Source: Streptomyces xanthophaeus
GTDB lineage: Bacteria; Actinomycetota; Actinomycetes; Streptomycetales; Streptomycetaceae
NCBI RefSeq assembly: GCF_000725805.1
Contig: NZ_JOFT01000013.1
Coordinates: 62,001-126,000 of the forward strand
Reading direction: 5' to 3'
DNA length: 64,000 nucleotides
Below are positions 8,980 through 16,898 of this stretch, piece by piece (positions within the stretch are counted from its first letter, which is position 1; every line of letters starts with the position of its first letter). Below the pieces are notes generated by a model that did no database searches, had not been told where the DNA came from, and saw only the letters and a list, made by a program, of their open reading frames with translations. A program made the position numbers and the translations under genes.

Positions 8980-9786
8980 ATGTCTTCATCCCTGTCCGGA
9001 CGTACCGTCCTCGTCACCGGAGCCACCTCCGGCATCGGCTACGAGACCGCCCGCCAGCTCGCCGAGCGGGGCGCCACCGTCCTCCTCCACGGCCGCACGC
9101 CCGAGGACGCCCAGGCCGCCGCCGACCGACTCGTTGCCACCGCCGGTGTGGACGGCGCCCGTCTCCGGCCGCTCGCCGCCGACTTCGCCCGCCTGGAGGA
9201 GGTCGAGAACCTGGCCCACGCAGTCGTGCGGGAGCACGCGCGCCTGGACGTACTCGTCAACAACGCAGCCATCGCGGCCCCCGAGCGCCACACGCTCACC
9301 GTCGACGGCAACGAGGTCGCCTTCCAGGTCAACTTCCTCGCCCACTACCTCCTCACCAACCTCCTGGAGTCCGCCCTCACCACCGACCCCGGCGGGCGCG
9401 TCGTCAACGTCTCCTCCGCCCTCCACCGCACCGCGGCCATCCAGTGGAGCGACCCCAACCGGGAGCGCCGCTACTCACGGCTCGCCGCCTACGCGCAGTC
9501 GCAGCTGGCCCTGACCGTCTTCGCCTCCGACCCGCGCGTCACCGCCGTCTCCGTCCACCCCGGTGTCTGCGCGACCGGTCTCCTGCCGCTGTACGGGAAC
9601 GAGGGCGAATCCGCCGCCGAGGGTGCCCAGCACGTCGTTCGTCTCTGCGACCCGGCCACCGAGATCGTCAACGGCGCCTACTACGACCGCTCCGAGCGCG
9701 CCGCCCCGGCCGCCGCCGCCACCGAGGACCGCACGATCAAGCGCCTCAACAAGCTCGCCGACCTTCTCGTCGGCCACACCGCCTGA
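8980..9786 (+). CDS. SDR-family oxidoreductase lacking the catalytic lysine
   Basis: The 268-residue product has a Rossmann fold of the short-chain dehydrogenase family: the cofactor motif TGATSGIG (residues 14-21), NNAA and NVSSALH with the catalytic Ser. The usual YxxxK active site reads YAQSQ, so the catalytic Lys is replaced by Gln, which should weaken or abolish normal SDR chemistry. The ATG at 8980 follows CAGGAA and begins right at the first beta strand. The gene is followed 14 bases later by the bL37-like gene. Substrate unknown. Confidence 0.85.
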   Translation: MSSSLSGRTVLVTGATSGIGYETARQLAERGATVLLHGRTPEDAQAAADRLVATAGVDGARLRPLAADFARLEEVENLAHAVVREHARLDVLVNNAAIAAPERHTLTVDGNEVAFQVNFLAHYLLTNLLESALTTDPGGRVVNVSSALHRTAAIQWSDPNRERRYSRLAAYAQSQLALTVFASDPRVTAVSVHPGVCATGLLPLYGNEGESAAEGAQHVVRLCDPATEIVNGAYYDRSERAAPAAAATEDRTIKRLNKLADLLVGHTA

Positions 9787-9800
9787 AGGGATCCCGGCAC

Positions 9801-9875
9801 ATGTCCAAGCGCGCACGCAAGAAGAGGGCCCGCCGCAAGAAGGGCTCCAACCACGGCAGCAAGCCCTCCTGCTAG
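9801..9875 (+). CDS. bL37-type mini ribosomal protein (24 residues)
   Basis: ATG 9801 to TAG 9875 encodes a 24-residue, extremely basic peptide (MSKRARKKRARRKKG..., then NHGSKP). The SKR-RKKRARRKK-NHG pattern matches the actinobacterial large-subunit protein bL37, described in mycobacterial ribosomes, which usually ends NHGKRPN-. Here the tail is NHGSKPSC, with a terminal Cys. GAAGGG at 9785 is a usable ribosome site. The gene follows the SDR gene by 14 bases and is closed by a strong terminator. Whether it is the main bL37 or a paralog cannot be decided from the window. Confidence 0.75.
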   Translation: MSKRARKKRARRKKGSNHGSKPSC

Positions 9876-9890
9876 CCACCGGCCCATTCC

Positions 9891-9922
9891 GCGGGGCGGC
9901 CCTCCGAACAGGGCCGCCCCGC
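9891..9922 (+). terminator. strong hairpin after the bL37-like gene
   Basis: GCGGGGCGGCCCT (9891-9903) and AGGGCCGCCCCGC (9910-9922) form a perfect 13-bp stem with the 6-base loop CCGAAC, 15 bases after the stop codon. It is a textbook streptomycete terminator. Confidence 0.9.
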
Positions 9923-9946
9923 CTCCATGTCCCGACAAGGAGACCA

Positions 9947-10596
9947 ATGATCAACCTGCCGTCCCACCGGGGCCCCGGGCGCGGCCCGCCCTGACCCAGC
10001 ACGTACGGACCACCGAGGCCGGCCGCTGGTGGGTGGACCGCGTCATCCAGGCGCGCGTGATCGCCGCCGAATGCGGGGACCACGTGCTCCTGCGCGGAGA
10101 CCCACAAGCCCTGGAGCCGAGGGATCTCACGGTCTTCGCAGACCGCTCCATAGAGGCTCCGAGCCGCTTCCTTCCGCTGATCGGGGCCGCGTTCGACCGG
10201 GACACGCACGCGCTCAGCGGCCTGCCGCCCGCGATGAGCGGGATCCACCGCACCTGGGGCGGCCCGGACGCCCTCGCACGCTCCGGCCATGCCTGGGCCG
10301 CCTTCCAGGGCGACCGCATCGTGGCCGTGGCCTGCACCTACTTCCTCGGCACCGCCTTCGAGGACGTCGTCTGCGTGACGGTGCCCGACCCGCGACTCCA
10401 GTACTTGGCTCTCGACTGCATCAACGCCTTGTCCTCGGACATCACGGCCCGCGGACACACCCCCAGCTGGACCTGCTCCGCGAGCAACCGCCCCGGCCGC
10501 TTGCTCGCCTGGACCGCAGGCTTACGTCCCGAGCTGGAGTACGCCCGCTACGCCGTCGGCAGGCCGACGGCAACCGGAAGAGTGGCGGCGGTCTGA
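9947..10596 (+). pseudogene. decayed GNAT-type acetyltransferase, paralog of the gene at 11947
   Basis: The original start appears to be ATG 9947, with AAGGAG just upstream, but that frame stops after 15 codons. The homologous protein continues in another frame from about 9988 (LTQHVRTTEAGRWW...) through RVIAAECGDHVLLRGDP, matching the intact paralog's LAEHVLTT...WW and CADHVLLRGDP. A second lesion removes about 33 residues between PLIGAAF and the HRTWGG segment. A GTG at 10033 could still initiate a 187-residue fragment with the C-terminal GNAT half (VACTYFLGTAFED). It is best read as a degraded duplicate. Confidence 0.7.
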
Positions 10597-10633
10597 GAGC
10601 CGGTCGGATGACGCCCCCGCCGGCTTCACGCGC

Positions 10634-11320
10634 TCACACCTCGAAGCGGTACCCCATGCCCGGGGCGGTGATCAGATGACGCGGCCGCGACGGGTCCGCT
10701 TCCAGCTTCCGCCGGAGGTGGGCCATGTACACCCGAAGGTAGTTGGTCTGCGTTCGGTGGGAGGAACCCCACACCTCCTGGAGCAGGCGCCGCTGGCTGA
10801 CGAGCCGGCCCCGGTTGCGGATCAGGACCTCCAGCAGATGCCACTCCGTCGGCGTGAGCCTGATGTTCTTCCCTCCGCGCCTGGCCTTCTTCGCCAGCAG
10901 GTCGATGGTGAACTCGGCGGTCTCGACGACCGCTTCCTCCGTGGTGGTCGGCACCGGTGTCGGCGTGCGGCGGATGACGGCTCCCAGTCGGGCCAGCAGT
11001 TCATCCATGCTGAACGGCTTGGTGACGTAGTCGTCGGCGCCCGCGTCCAGGGCCCGGATCTTCTCCTCGGAGCCGTGGCGGGCGGAGACCACCAGGACCG
11101 GCACCTGCGACCATCCGCGCAGTTGCTTGATCACGTCGATGCCGTCCATGTCCGGCAGCCCGAGGTCGAGCAGGACCACGTCCGGGCGGCGGGCCGCCAC
11201 GGCGTCCAGGGCCGCACCCCCGTCCTGGGCGGAGTCCACTTCGTACTTCCGCGCCTTCAGATTGATGACCAGCAACCGAGCCAGCTGCGGTTCGTCATCC
11301 ACCACCAGCACCCGGGTCAT
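10634..11320 (-). CDS. second KdpE-like OmpR-family response regulator
   Basis: The 228-residue protein has a receiver domain (MTRVLVVDDE, phosphoacceptor Asp52 in LLDLGLPDMDG, VTKPFSMDELLAR) and a winged-helix DNA-binding domain (LTPTEWHLLEVLI, YLRVYMAHLRRKLE). It is very similar to KdpE at 4958. No kinase gene is adjacent; the likely partner is the second KdpD at 14248, 2.9 kb away on the other strand. An in-frame upstream extension lacks Streptomyces-like protein character, so the ATG at 11320, aligned with KdpE, is chosen. The gene is convergent with the acetyltransferase remnant. Confidence 0.9.
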   Translation of the reverse strand: MTRVLVVDDEPQLARLLVINLKARKYEVDSAQDGGAALDAVAARRPDVVLLDLGLPDMDGIDVIKQLRGWSQVPVLVVSARHGSEEKIRALDAGADDYVTKPFSMDELLARLGAVIRRTPTPVPTTTEEAVVETAEFTIDLLAKKARRGGKNIRLTPTEWHLLEVLIRNRGRLVSQRRLLQEVWGSSHRTQTNYLRVYMAHLRRKLEADPSRPRHLITAPGMGYRFEV

Positions 11321-11648
11321 CGGCGTGCCGCCTTCCTGTCGTACGTCCCCTGGCAATCCGGCCATCGTGAGCCGGCGATGAGCTTCGGACAGGGCAGTCA
11401 ACCAGAGGAAACAGCGGTCATCGGCCGCCTCAGCAGGCGCTGACGACGTCCATACGACCATGGGCGCTGCTTTGACGTCCTTCTTACGGCGCGACTCGCA
11501 CGGCGGGCAGGGCACGAGCCGCATACGACGGCGAACAGGGCGGACGGAGCCCCGGCGCGACCACACCCGTGACCGGGTCGACGTTCCGCATCAGAGCTGT
11601 GTCAAGGACTCGCAGACCTCCTTGAGCCCCGCCCCGCGAACCAGTTGG
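11321..11648. other. divergent intergenic region of kdpE2 and the small ORF
   Basis: These 328 bases lie between the minus-strand regulator and the plus-strand small ORF at 11649. They should hold the kdpE2 promoter. I see no gene here, no repeat of the 14-bp dormancy-type palindrome and no clear copy of the inverted repeat at 109-125. Confidence 0.4.
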
Positions 11649-11741
11649 ATGAGCGATGTGAACAGCGCTCTGCGTCATGACGACCGGCCGCCGCATACGG
11701 TGCACCCGGCCCCGCACGCTGCTCACCTGCCGGTGCGCTGA
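11649..11741 (+). CDS. 30-codon small ORF, MNS...R.DDRPP family, copy 2
   Basis: ATG 11649 (or in-frame GTG 11658) to TGA 11741 encodes a His/Pro-rich peptide containing VNSALRHDDRPP, related to the 26-codon ORF at 8738. A strong hairpin (11757-11793) follows 15 bases after its stop, and the GNAT acetyltransferase starts 205 bases downstream. The order small ORF, hairpin, enzyme gene resembles a leader-peptide arrangement, but no run of regulatory codons is obvious. Confidence 0.35.
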   Translation: MSDVNSALRHDDRPPHTVHPAPHAAHLPVR

Positions 11742-11756
11742 CGCACCGCCCCATCC

Positions 11757-11793
11757 GCGGCCGCCCGCCCCCGCCCGTTGCGCGGGCGGCCGC
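11757..11793 (+). terminator. hairpin between the small ORF and the acetyltransferase gene
   Basis: GCGGCCGCCCGC (11757-11768) pairs perfectly with GCGGGCGGCCGC (11782-11793) across a 13-base loop. It may be a terminator for the small ORF or an attenuator in the leader of the acetyltransferase gene. Confidence 0.6.
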
Positions 11794-11946
11794 TTCCGCC
11801 CCGCGCCTGCCCCCGCTCCGGGTCGGCGCGGGGCCCCATCCATCGCATTCTCCGGTTCGCCCGCCCGATCGGCGATCGGACCCGCATGCCCGCATGGGCC
11901 GCCCTCCTCCCCTGCTCGCACAGCCGTGCACCCTCTGGAGAACTTC

Positions 11947-12759
11947 GTGATCGAAATCGCACCGCGGCACCTTCCGGCCCTGAGCCGCTGGTTCCCCACG
12001 GGCTCGCCCGGTCCCGGCACCCTTGCCGAGCACGTGCTGACCACGGGTGTCGGCCACTGGTGGGCCGACCGCCCCGATCAACCCCGCGTCCTCGCCGTCA
12101 GCTGCGCGGACCACGTGCTGCTGCGCGGCGACCCGAGCGTCCTCGCACCGGACTCGTTGAAGCAGTTCGCCGGCCAGTACGTCGAAACTCCCGCGCGCTT
12201 CCGGCCCGCGCTCGGCCCCGCCTTCGAACGCGTCGTCCCCTGGGAACGGATGCTGTACGTCCACCAGACCCAGGTGACTCCCACCCGCCCGCCGCGCGGC
12301 GTCACGGTGAGACGCTTGACGTCCGGGGACGCTGCGGCGTTGGCCGAACTGCACTCCGGGAACGCCTGGATCCACGCCAGCTGGGGCGGGGCCTCCGGCC
12401 TCGCCGCCTCCGGCCACGGCTGGGCCGCGTTCGCCAAGGGCCGGATCCTGTCCGTCGCCTGCACCTACTTCCTCGGCAGCGCCTACGAGGACATCGCGGT
12501 CGTCACCGTGCCGGATCGCCGCCGCGAACTCCCCCAGCTACCGCTGGGAGGGGCCCCCACCGCGCTGGCCTGTGTCGCCGGCCTGACGGCTGACATCCAG
12601 GCCCGTGGACACACGGCGAGCTGGTGCTGCTCGCGCGACAACCGGCCCAGCCGGCTGCTGGCCTGGACGGGCGGCTTCCGGCTGACCCGCGAATACGTCC
12701 ACCACGCCACCGGACGCGCCGTGGCATCCGAGGCCCGGGCAACGCCGGTACCCGCGTAG
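11947..12759 (+). CDS. GNAT-family N-acetyltransferase with a repeat-derived insert
   Basis: The 270-residue protein starts at GTG 11947 (GGAG seven bases upstream). An N-terminal domain of about 120 residues (CADHVLLRGDP) precedes a GNAT domain (VTVRRLTSGDAAALAELH, SVACTYFLGSAYEDIAVVTV, and NRPSRLLAWTGGF at the C-terminal end). Where GNAT enzymes carry the acetyl-CoA loop, the protein reads VPDRRR-ELPQLPLGGAPT-ALAC. The middle 12 residues are encoded by a dispersed palindromic repeat and are absent from the paralogous remnant (VPDPRLQYLALDC). The frame is intact, but cofactor binding may be impaired. Substrate unknown. Confidence 0.8.
   Translation: MIEIAPRHLPALSRWFPTGSPGPGTLAEHVLTTGVGHWWADRPDQPRVLAVSCADHVLLRGDPSVLAPDSLKQFAGQYVETPARFRPALGPAFERVVPWERMLYVHQTQVTPTRPPRGVTVRRLTSGDAAALAELHSGNAWIHASWGGASGLAASGHGWAAFAKGRILSVACTYFLGSAYEDIAVVTVPDRRRELPQLPLGGAPTALACVAGLTADIQARGHTASWCCSRDNRPSRLLAWTGGFRLTREYVHHATGRAVASEARATPVPA
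12527..12560. repeat. dispersed palindromic repeat, copy 2, inside a coding sequence
   Basis: CTCCCCCAGCTACCGCTGGG followed by GAGGGGCCCCC matches the element in the kdpC hairpin loop at 4875 except for a few bases. It inserts 36 bases, a multiple of three, into the acetyltransferase gene, keeping the frame. Confidence 0.7.
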
Positions 12760-12814
12760 CCGGGCTCGCCGTGCCCGTTCCGCAACGCGCGGCGTCAGTG
12801 CTGGGGAGCACGGC

Positions 12815-13947
12815 TCAGGTCACCAGGTCCAGCCGCGCCTCCTCCAGGTCCAGTGAGCGCTGCAGCCGTTGACGGGTGGTGTCGCTGATGTGGTGTTCGT
12901 CGTAGAGCCGCTGGAGTTCGACGGCCTCCACCCGGATCAGGTCGCGGCGCAGCAGCCGGTAGACATGGTCTGCGGACTCCGCCAGGTCGGCTTCATCCAA
13001 GCGGTCGCGGGCATGGTCGAGGCGGGCCTGCAGGCTGCGTCGCAAACGGTCCGCCACGACGTCCCGTACGGCTTCGATGTCGGACATCTCGTCCAGGCGG
13101 CGGATCCCGGCGGTGGCAAGGCTGCACCGGGCGGATGCCTCCTCGCGTTCGGTGTGGTCCGGTTCGAGGGCGATGCCGGAGCGGCGGAACCACATCGGCC
13201 AGGGTGAAGCCCTGGGCGACCAGGGTGACGACCACCACCGATGTGGTCAGTACGAGGACGAGCGGGCGCCGGCCCAGCAGGCTGCCGTCGCACGGCGATC
13301 AGGGTCGTGGCGACGACGAGGGCGTACAGGGGCAGAGCCGGTCGGCTTCGGTCAGCGCCGCGACCTGTCCGGGCAGGGTGAGGCCGATGAGGCTGAAGAC
13401 GACGCTCTCCAGCAGGAAGACAACGGCGCCGTTGACGGCGTGCAGCTGGATCCGTATGCGGGCGTTGGTGAACGGGTCCGCCTGACCGGCGAGCACGACG
13501 CCCGCCACCACGCCCCCGGTCGGGACGCTGCCGCCGGCGAGCAGCGCGAACTCGGTTCCCGCGGCCTGCCAGGACACCCCGGCGGAGGCCGCGGCGACGA
13601 CCACCGCGACTCGGAAGAGCACGAGCGACGTCGCGTCGTTGAAGAGGCTCTCGGCCCGTACCAGGACCTGGACCCGGGGCGGCAGAGCGAGACGGCGGCC
13701 GAGCGCAGTGACGGCGACCGGGTCCGTGCTCGCGAGGACGGCACCCGGGAACCAGCGCCATCTGCCAGGTCAGCAGAGTGAGCGATCATTTCGGGCTGAC
13801 CCGTATCGGCGGAGTACCCGGTGTCAGCGCGACGGCGAGGCCCGCCACAACGAGCAGTGAGGGCGCGGGAATCCGCCAGCGCCGGGCGCCTGTGGCCACG
13901 ACCGTGGCCAGCACCACGAGGAACAAGATCGTACCGACACTGCGCAT
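12815..13947 (-). pseudogene. wrecked Na+/H+ antiporter gene (CPA1 type)
   Basis: Reading from 13947, an N-terminus (MRSVGTILFLVVLATVVATG, then LTPGTPPIRVSP) is in frame to about 13790. Further pieces follow in other frames: WQMALVPG and then LASTDPVAVTALGRRLALPP with AESLFNDATSLVLFRV, LLAGGSVPTGGV and LIGLTLPGQVAALTEADRL, then VVVVTLVAQGFTLADVV, and a C-terminal tail ending LDLEEARLDLVT at 12815. At least three or four frameshifts and two internal deletions separate them. The total of about 377 codons is well short of the roughly 520 usual for the family. This is a clearly dead gene between the two duplicated kdp-associated blocks. Confidence 0.8.
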
Positions 13948-14155
13948 GACGCCCCCACCGAGTCGACGCAGGCCACGCGGCCCACGACGCCGACCAGGCT
14001 TCCCGGCACACCGCCTTCACTGTCGTCCTCCTCCCCGTCAATGCACCGTCAAAGTCCCAGCGGAGGGGCGTAAGGAGTGCGTCAGGAGCGTTCTCCTCAC
14101 TGCATCACTGGTGTTCGCTGGTGAGGTCGAGGGCGCACGGAGGAGTCGGGTACGG
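13948..14155. other. intergenic region upstream of kdpF2-kdpD2
   Basis: These 208 bases should hold the promoter for kdpF2-kdpD2. AGGAG-CGTT-CTCCT at 14084-14097 is a perfect 5-bp inverted repeat. No coding sequence is evident, and the 109-125 inverted repeat of the main kdp operon is not found here. Confidence 0.35.
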
Positions 14156-14245
14156 GTGAGCACGGAAACGGTCGTAGGCATCATCGTCGCGGTCTGTCTG
14201 GTCGGCTATTTGGTCCTGGCGTTGTTCTTCCCGGAGAAGTTCTGA
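14156..14245 (+). CDS. kdpF: second KdpF-like micro-peptide, without a Kdp pump
   Basis: GTG 14156 to TGA 14245 encodes 29 residues with one transmembrane helix (VVGIIVAVCLVGYLVLALFF) ending PEKF. It is the same length as KdpF at 289 and clearly related. No kdpA, kdpB or kdpC follows; two bases separate it from the second kdpD. It may be a remnant of a lost pump operon or a membrane peptide that now works with the kinase. Confidence 0.75.
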   Translation: MSTETVVGIIVAVCLVGYLVLALFFPEKF

Positions 14246-14247
14246 CG

Positions 14248-16827
14248 ATGACGTCCACGCACGGGGCCGCCCCGGAGGCGGAGGCCGGACCGCGGCCCGT
14301 CGTGCCGCCCGGCAGGCTCAAGGTCTTTCTGGGCGCGGCCCCCGGAGTCGGCAAGACGTACCGGATGCTCGACGAGGCCCACCGCCGGGCTGCCCGTGGC
14401 GCGGATGTGGTGGCCGGCTTCGTGGAATGCCACCGGCGCCGGCACACCGAGGCGAGGCTCGTCGGTCTGGAGACCCTGCCCCTGGCCGCCCTCGAGTACC
14501 GCGGTGCCCGGTACGCCGAACTGGACGGGGAGGCGCTGCAGGCCAGACGGCCGCAGGTGGTACTGATCGATGAACTCGCCCACACCAACGTCCCCGGGGG
14601 CGGGCGCCATCCGAAGCGCTGGCAGGACGTCAAGGACATCCTCGCCGCCGGAATCGACGTCGTGACCACGCTCAACATCCAGCATCTGGAATCGCTCAGC
14701 GACGTCGTCGAGAAGATCACCGGGGTGCCGCAGCGGGAGACCGTTCCCGACGAGTTCGTGCGCCGCGCCCACGAGATCGAGCTGGTCGACATACCGCCCG
14801 AGGGGCTGCGGCGCCGGATGGCGCACGGCAACATCTATCCGCCGGAGCGGATCGATGCCTCGCTGGCGAACTACTTCCGTCCGGGCAACCTCATCGCGCT
14901 GCGGGAGCTGGCACTTCTGTGGCTGGCGGGGCGTGTGGACGAGGCTCTCCACAAGTACCGCACCGAGCACGGCATCGGGGACGTCTGGGAGACCCGGGAG
15001 AGGGTCGTGGTGGCTCTCACCGGTGGCCCGGAGGGTGAAACCCTCATCCGCCGCGCGGCACGCATCGCGGGCCGGTCCGCCGGTGGCGAGCTGCTCGCCG
15101 TGCACGTCGCCCGGAGCGACGGGCTCGCCGCCGGCGTCTCGCATGCGGAGCTGGCCGGACAAAGGGCCCTTGTCGAGGGCCTCGGCGGCAGCTACCACTC
15201 CGTCGTCGGCGACGAAGTACCCACCGCCCTGGTGGACTTCGCCATGGTGGAGAACGCCACCCAACTGGTCCTCGGTACGAGCCGCCGCCGTCGGCTGGAA
15301 CGATTCCTCACCGGCCGGGGCATCGGCGAGACCGTCGTGGCGCTCTCGGAGGACATCGACGTCCACATGGTCACGCACGAGCGGGCGGGCCATGGCCGGC
15401 TGCTCCCCTCCCGACGCCGTACGCTCCCCACGTCCCGCCTCATCGCCGGACCGGTGGCAGCCCTGCTGCTCCCCTTACTGCTCACCGTCACCCTCGATCG
15501 GATGCGCGGCACGCTGAACCTCACCAGCGAGGCGCTGTTGTTCCTCGTGGCCGTCGTGGGCGTGGCCTGCATCGGCGGGGTGATCTCCGCTCTGATCGCG
15601 GCGCTCACCGCTGCCCTGCTCCTGAACTACTGGTTCATGGCGCCCGTGGGCGAGTTCACCATGAACGACCCGGACAGTGTGCTGGCGCTGGTGGTCTTCG
15701 CCGTCGTCGCCGCCACCGTGGCAGCCGCGGCGGACAGGTCCCTGCGCCTCTCCCGCCGTGCCGCGCGGGCCACGGCGGAAGCGGAGACGATGTCGTCGCT
15801 CGCGGGCAGCATCGTCCGCGGCGACCAGACGATTCCGGCCTTGCTGGAGCGTACGCGGGAGACCTTCGGTATGGACACTGTCGAATTGGCTCCCGAAGCC
15901 CCCGGCACGGGTGCGGGAAAGGACAGCGGACTCCGTGCCCGCGGCGAGGCGGACCCCGCCCTTGCGGTAGCGGCCGGGCCCGAGGCCTTCCTCGTCCTGC
16001 GCGGCCGTACGCTGCCGTCCTCCGAGCACCGCGTGCTGGCCGCTTTCGCCGCGCATGTCGGCGCAGCGGTCGAGCGGGCCCGGCTGGCCGAGGCCGCCGC
16101 CGAGGTCGAACCCATCAAGGCCGCCGACCGCCTGCGCACCGCCCTGCTCCGAGCCGTGAGCCACGACCTGCGGACCCCCTTGGCAGGGGCGCTGGCCTCG
16201 GTCAGCTCGCTGCGCAACCAGGATGTCGAGTTCTCCGCCGAGGACCGCGCGGAACTCCTGGCGTCCGCCGAGGTGTCCCTGAACCGGCTCAACCGCCTGG
16301 TGGAAAACCTGCTCGACCTCAGCCGCCTGCAAGCCGGCGCGCTCACGCTCGACCTGCGGGCCACCACGCTGGAGGAGGTCCTGCCGGCCGCACTGGACTC
16401 GCTGGACCTGACGCCCGGGAGCGGACCCGCCGTCGATGTGCAGAACCTCGAATCGGTACCGGCGCTTCACGCCGATCCGCCCCTGCTCGAACGGGTACTG
16501 GCCAACCTCGTCGGCAACGCGGTCCGCCACGCACCCTCGGACCGCCCGGTGCTGGTGACCGCCAGCGCCCTGGCCGGGCGGGTCGACATAAGGATCGCCG
16601 ACCGCGGCCCAGGGATCGCCACCGACGACCGCGAGCGCGCCTTCGAGCCCTTCCAGCGCCTCGGCGACCGCGACAACACCGCCGGACTCGGGCTCGGGCT
16701 CGCCCTGGCCAGGGGACTCACCGAGGCGATGGACGGCACGCTCACCCCCGAGGACACCCCGGGAGGAGGACTGACCATGGTCCTGTCCTTGCCCGTTGCC
16801 ACCGAGGTGACAGCAGGGCGGCCCTGA
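14248..16827 (+). CDS. second KdpD-like sensor histidine kinase
   Basis: The 859-residue protein has the whole KdpD layout: Walker A GAAPGVGKT near residue 31, DELAHTNVPG, a universal-stress-like domain, four hydrophobic helices around residues 395-490 (including LLLPLLLTVTLDRM and LLLNYWFMAPVGEFTMNDP), HisKA with His near 639 (SHDLRTPLAG) and HATPase motifs (GNAVRHAP, DRGPGIA, GLGLGLALARG). All motifs needed for activity are present. It is close to KdpD at 5706 but forms an operon with a KdpF-like peptide rather than with kdpE. The likely partner regulator is at 10634. Confidence 0.93.
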   Translation: MTSTHGAAPEAEAGPRPVVPPGRLKVFLGAAPGVGKTYRMLDEAHRRAARGADVVAGFVECHRRRHTEARLVGLETLPLAALEYRGARYAELDGEALQARRPQVVLIDELAHTNVPGGGRHPKRWQDVKDILAAGIDVVTTLNIQHLESLSDVVEKITGVPQRETVPDEFVRRAHEIELVDIPPEGLRRRMAHGNIYPPERIDASLANYFRPGNLIALRELALLWLAGRVDEALHKYRTEHGIGDVWETRERVVVALTGGPEGETLIRRAARIAGRSAGGELLAVHVARSDGLAAGVSHAELAGQRALVEGLGGSYHSVVGDEVPTALVDFAMVENATQLVLGTSRRRRLERFLTGRGIGETVVALSEDIDVHMVTHERAGHGRLLPSRRRTLPTSRLIAGPVAALLLPLLLTVTLDRMRGTLNLTSEALLFLVAVVGVACIGGVISALIAALTAALLLNYWFMAPVGEFTMNDPDSVLALVVFAVVAATVAAAADRSLRLSRRAARATAEAETMSSLAGSIVRGDQTIPALLERTRETFGMDTVELAPEAPGTGAGKDSGLRARGEADPALAVAAGPEAFLVLRGRTLPSSEHRVLAAFAAHVGAAVERARLAEAAAEVEPIKAADRLRTALLRAVSHDLRTPLAGALASVSSLRNQDVEFSAEDRAELLASAEVSLNRLNRLVENLLDLSRLQAGALTLDLRATTLEEVLPAALDSLDLTPGSGPAVDVQNLESVPALHADPPLLERVLANLVGNAVRHAPSDRPVLVTASALAGRVDIRIADRGPGIATDDRERAFEPFQRLGDRDNTAGLGLGLALARGLTEAMDGTLTPEDTPGGGLTMVLSLPVATEVTAGRP

Positions 16828-16898
16828 CCGCGTGTCCTCACCCCGGTCATTTCGGACCCGGCCCGGTCCGGTCAAGTCATCTTCACCATGGGGGTCTT

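Noticed and set aside
10033..10596. Functional acetyltransferase starting at GTG 10033
   Set aside because: Homology to the paralog extends upstream of this GTG in frame, the original ATG is out of frame, and an internal segment is deleted, so a pseudogene is more likely.
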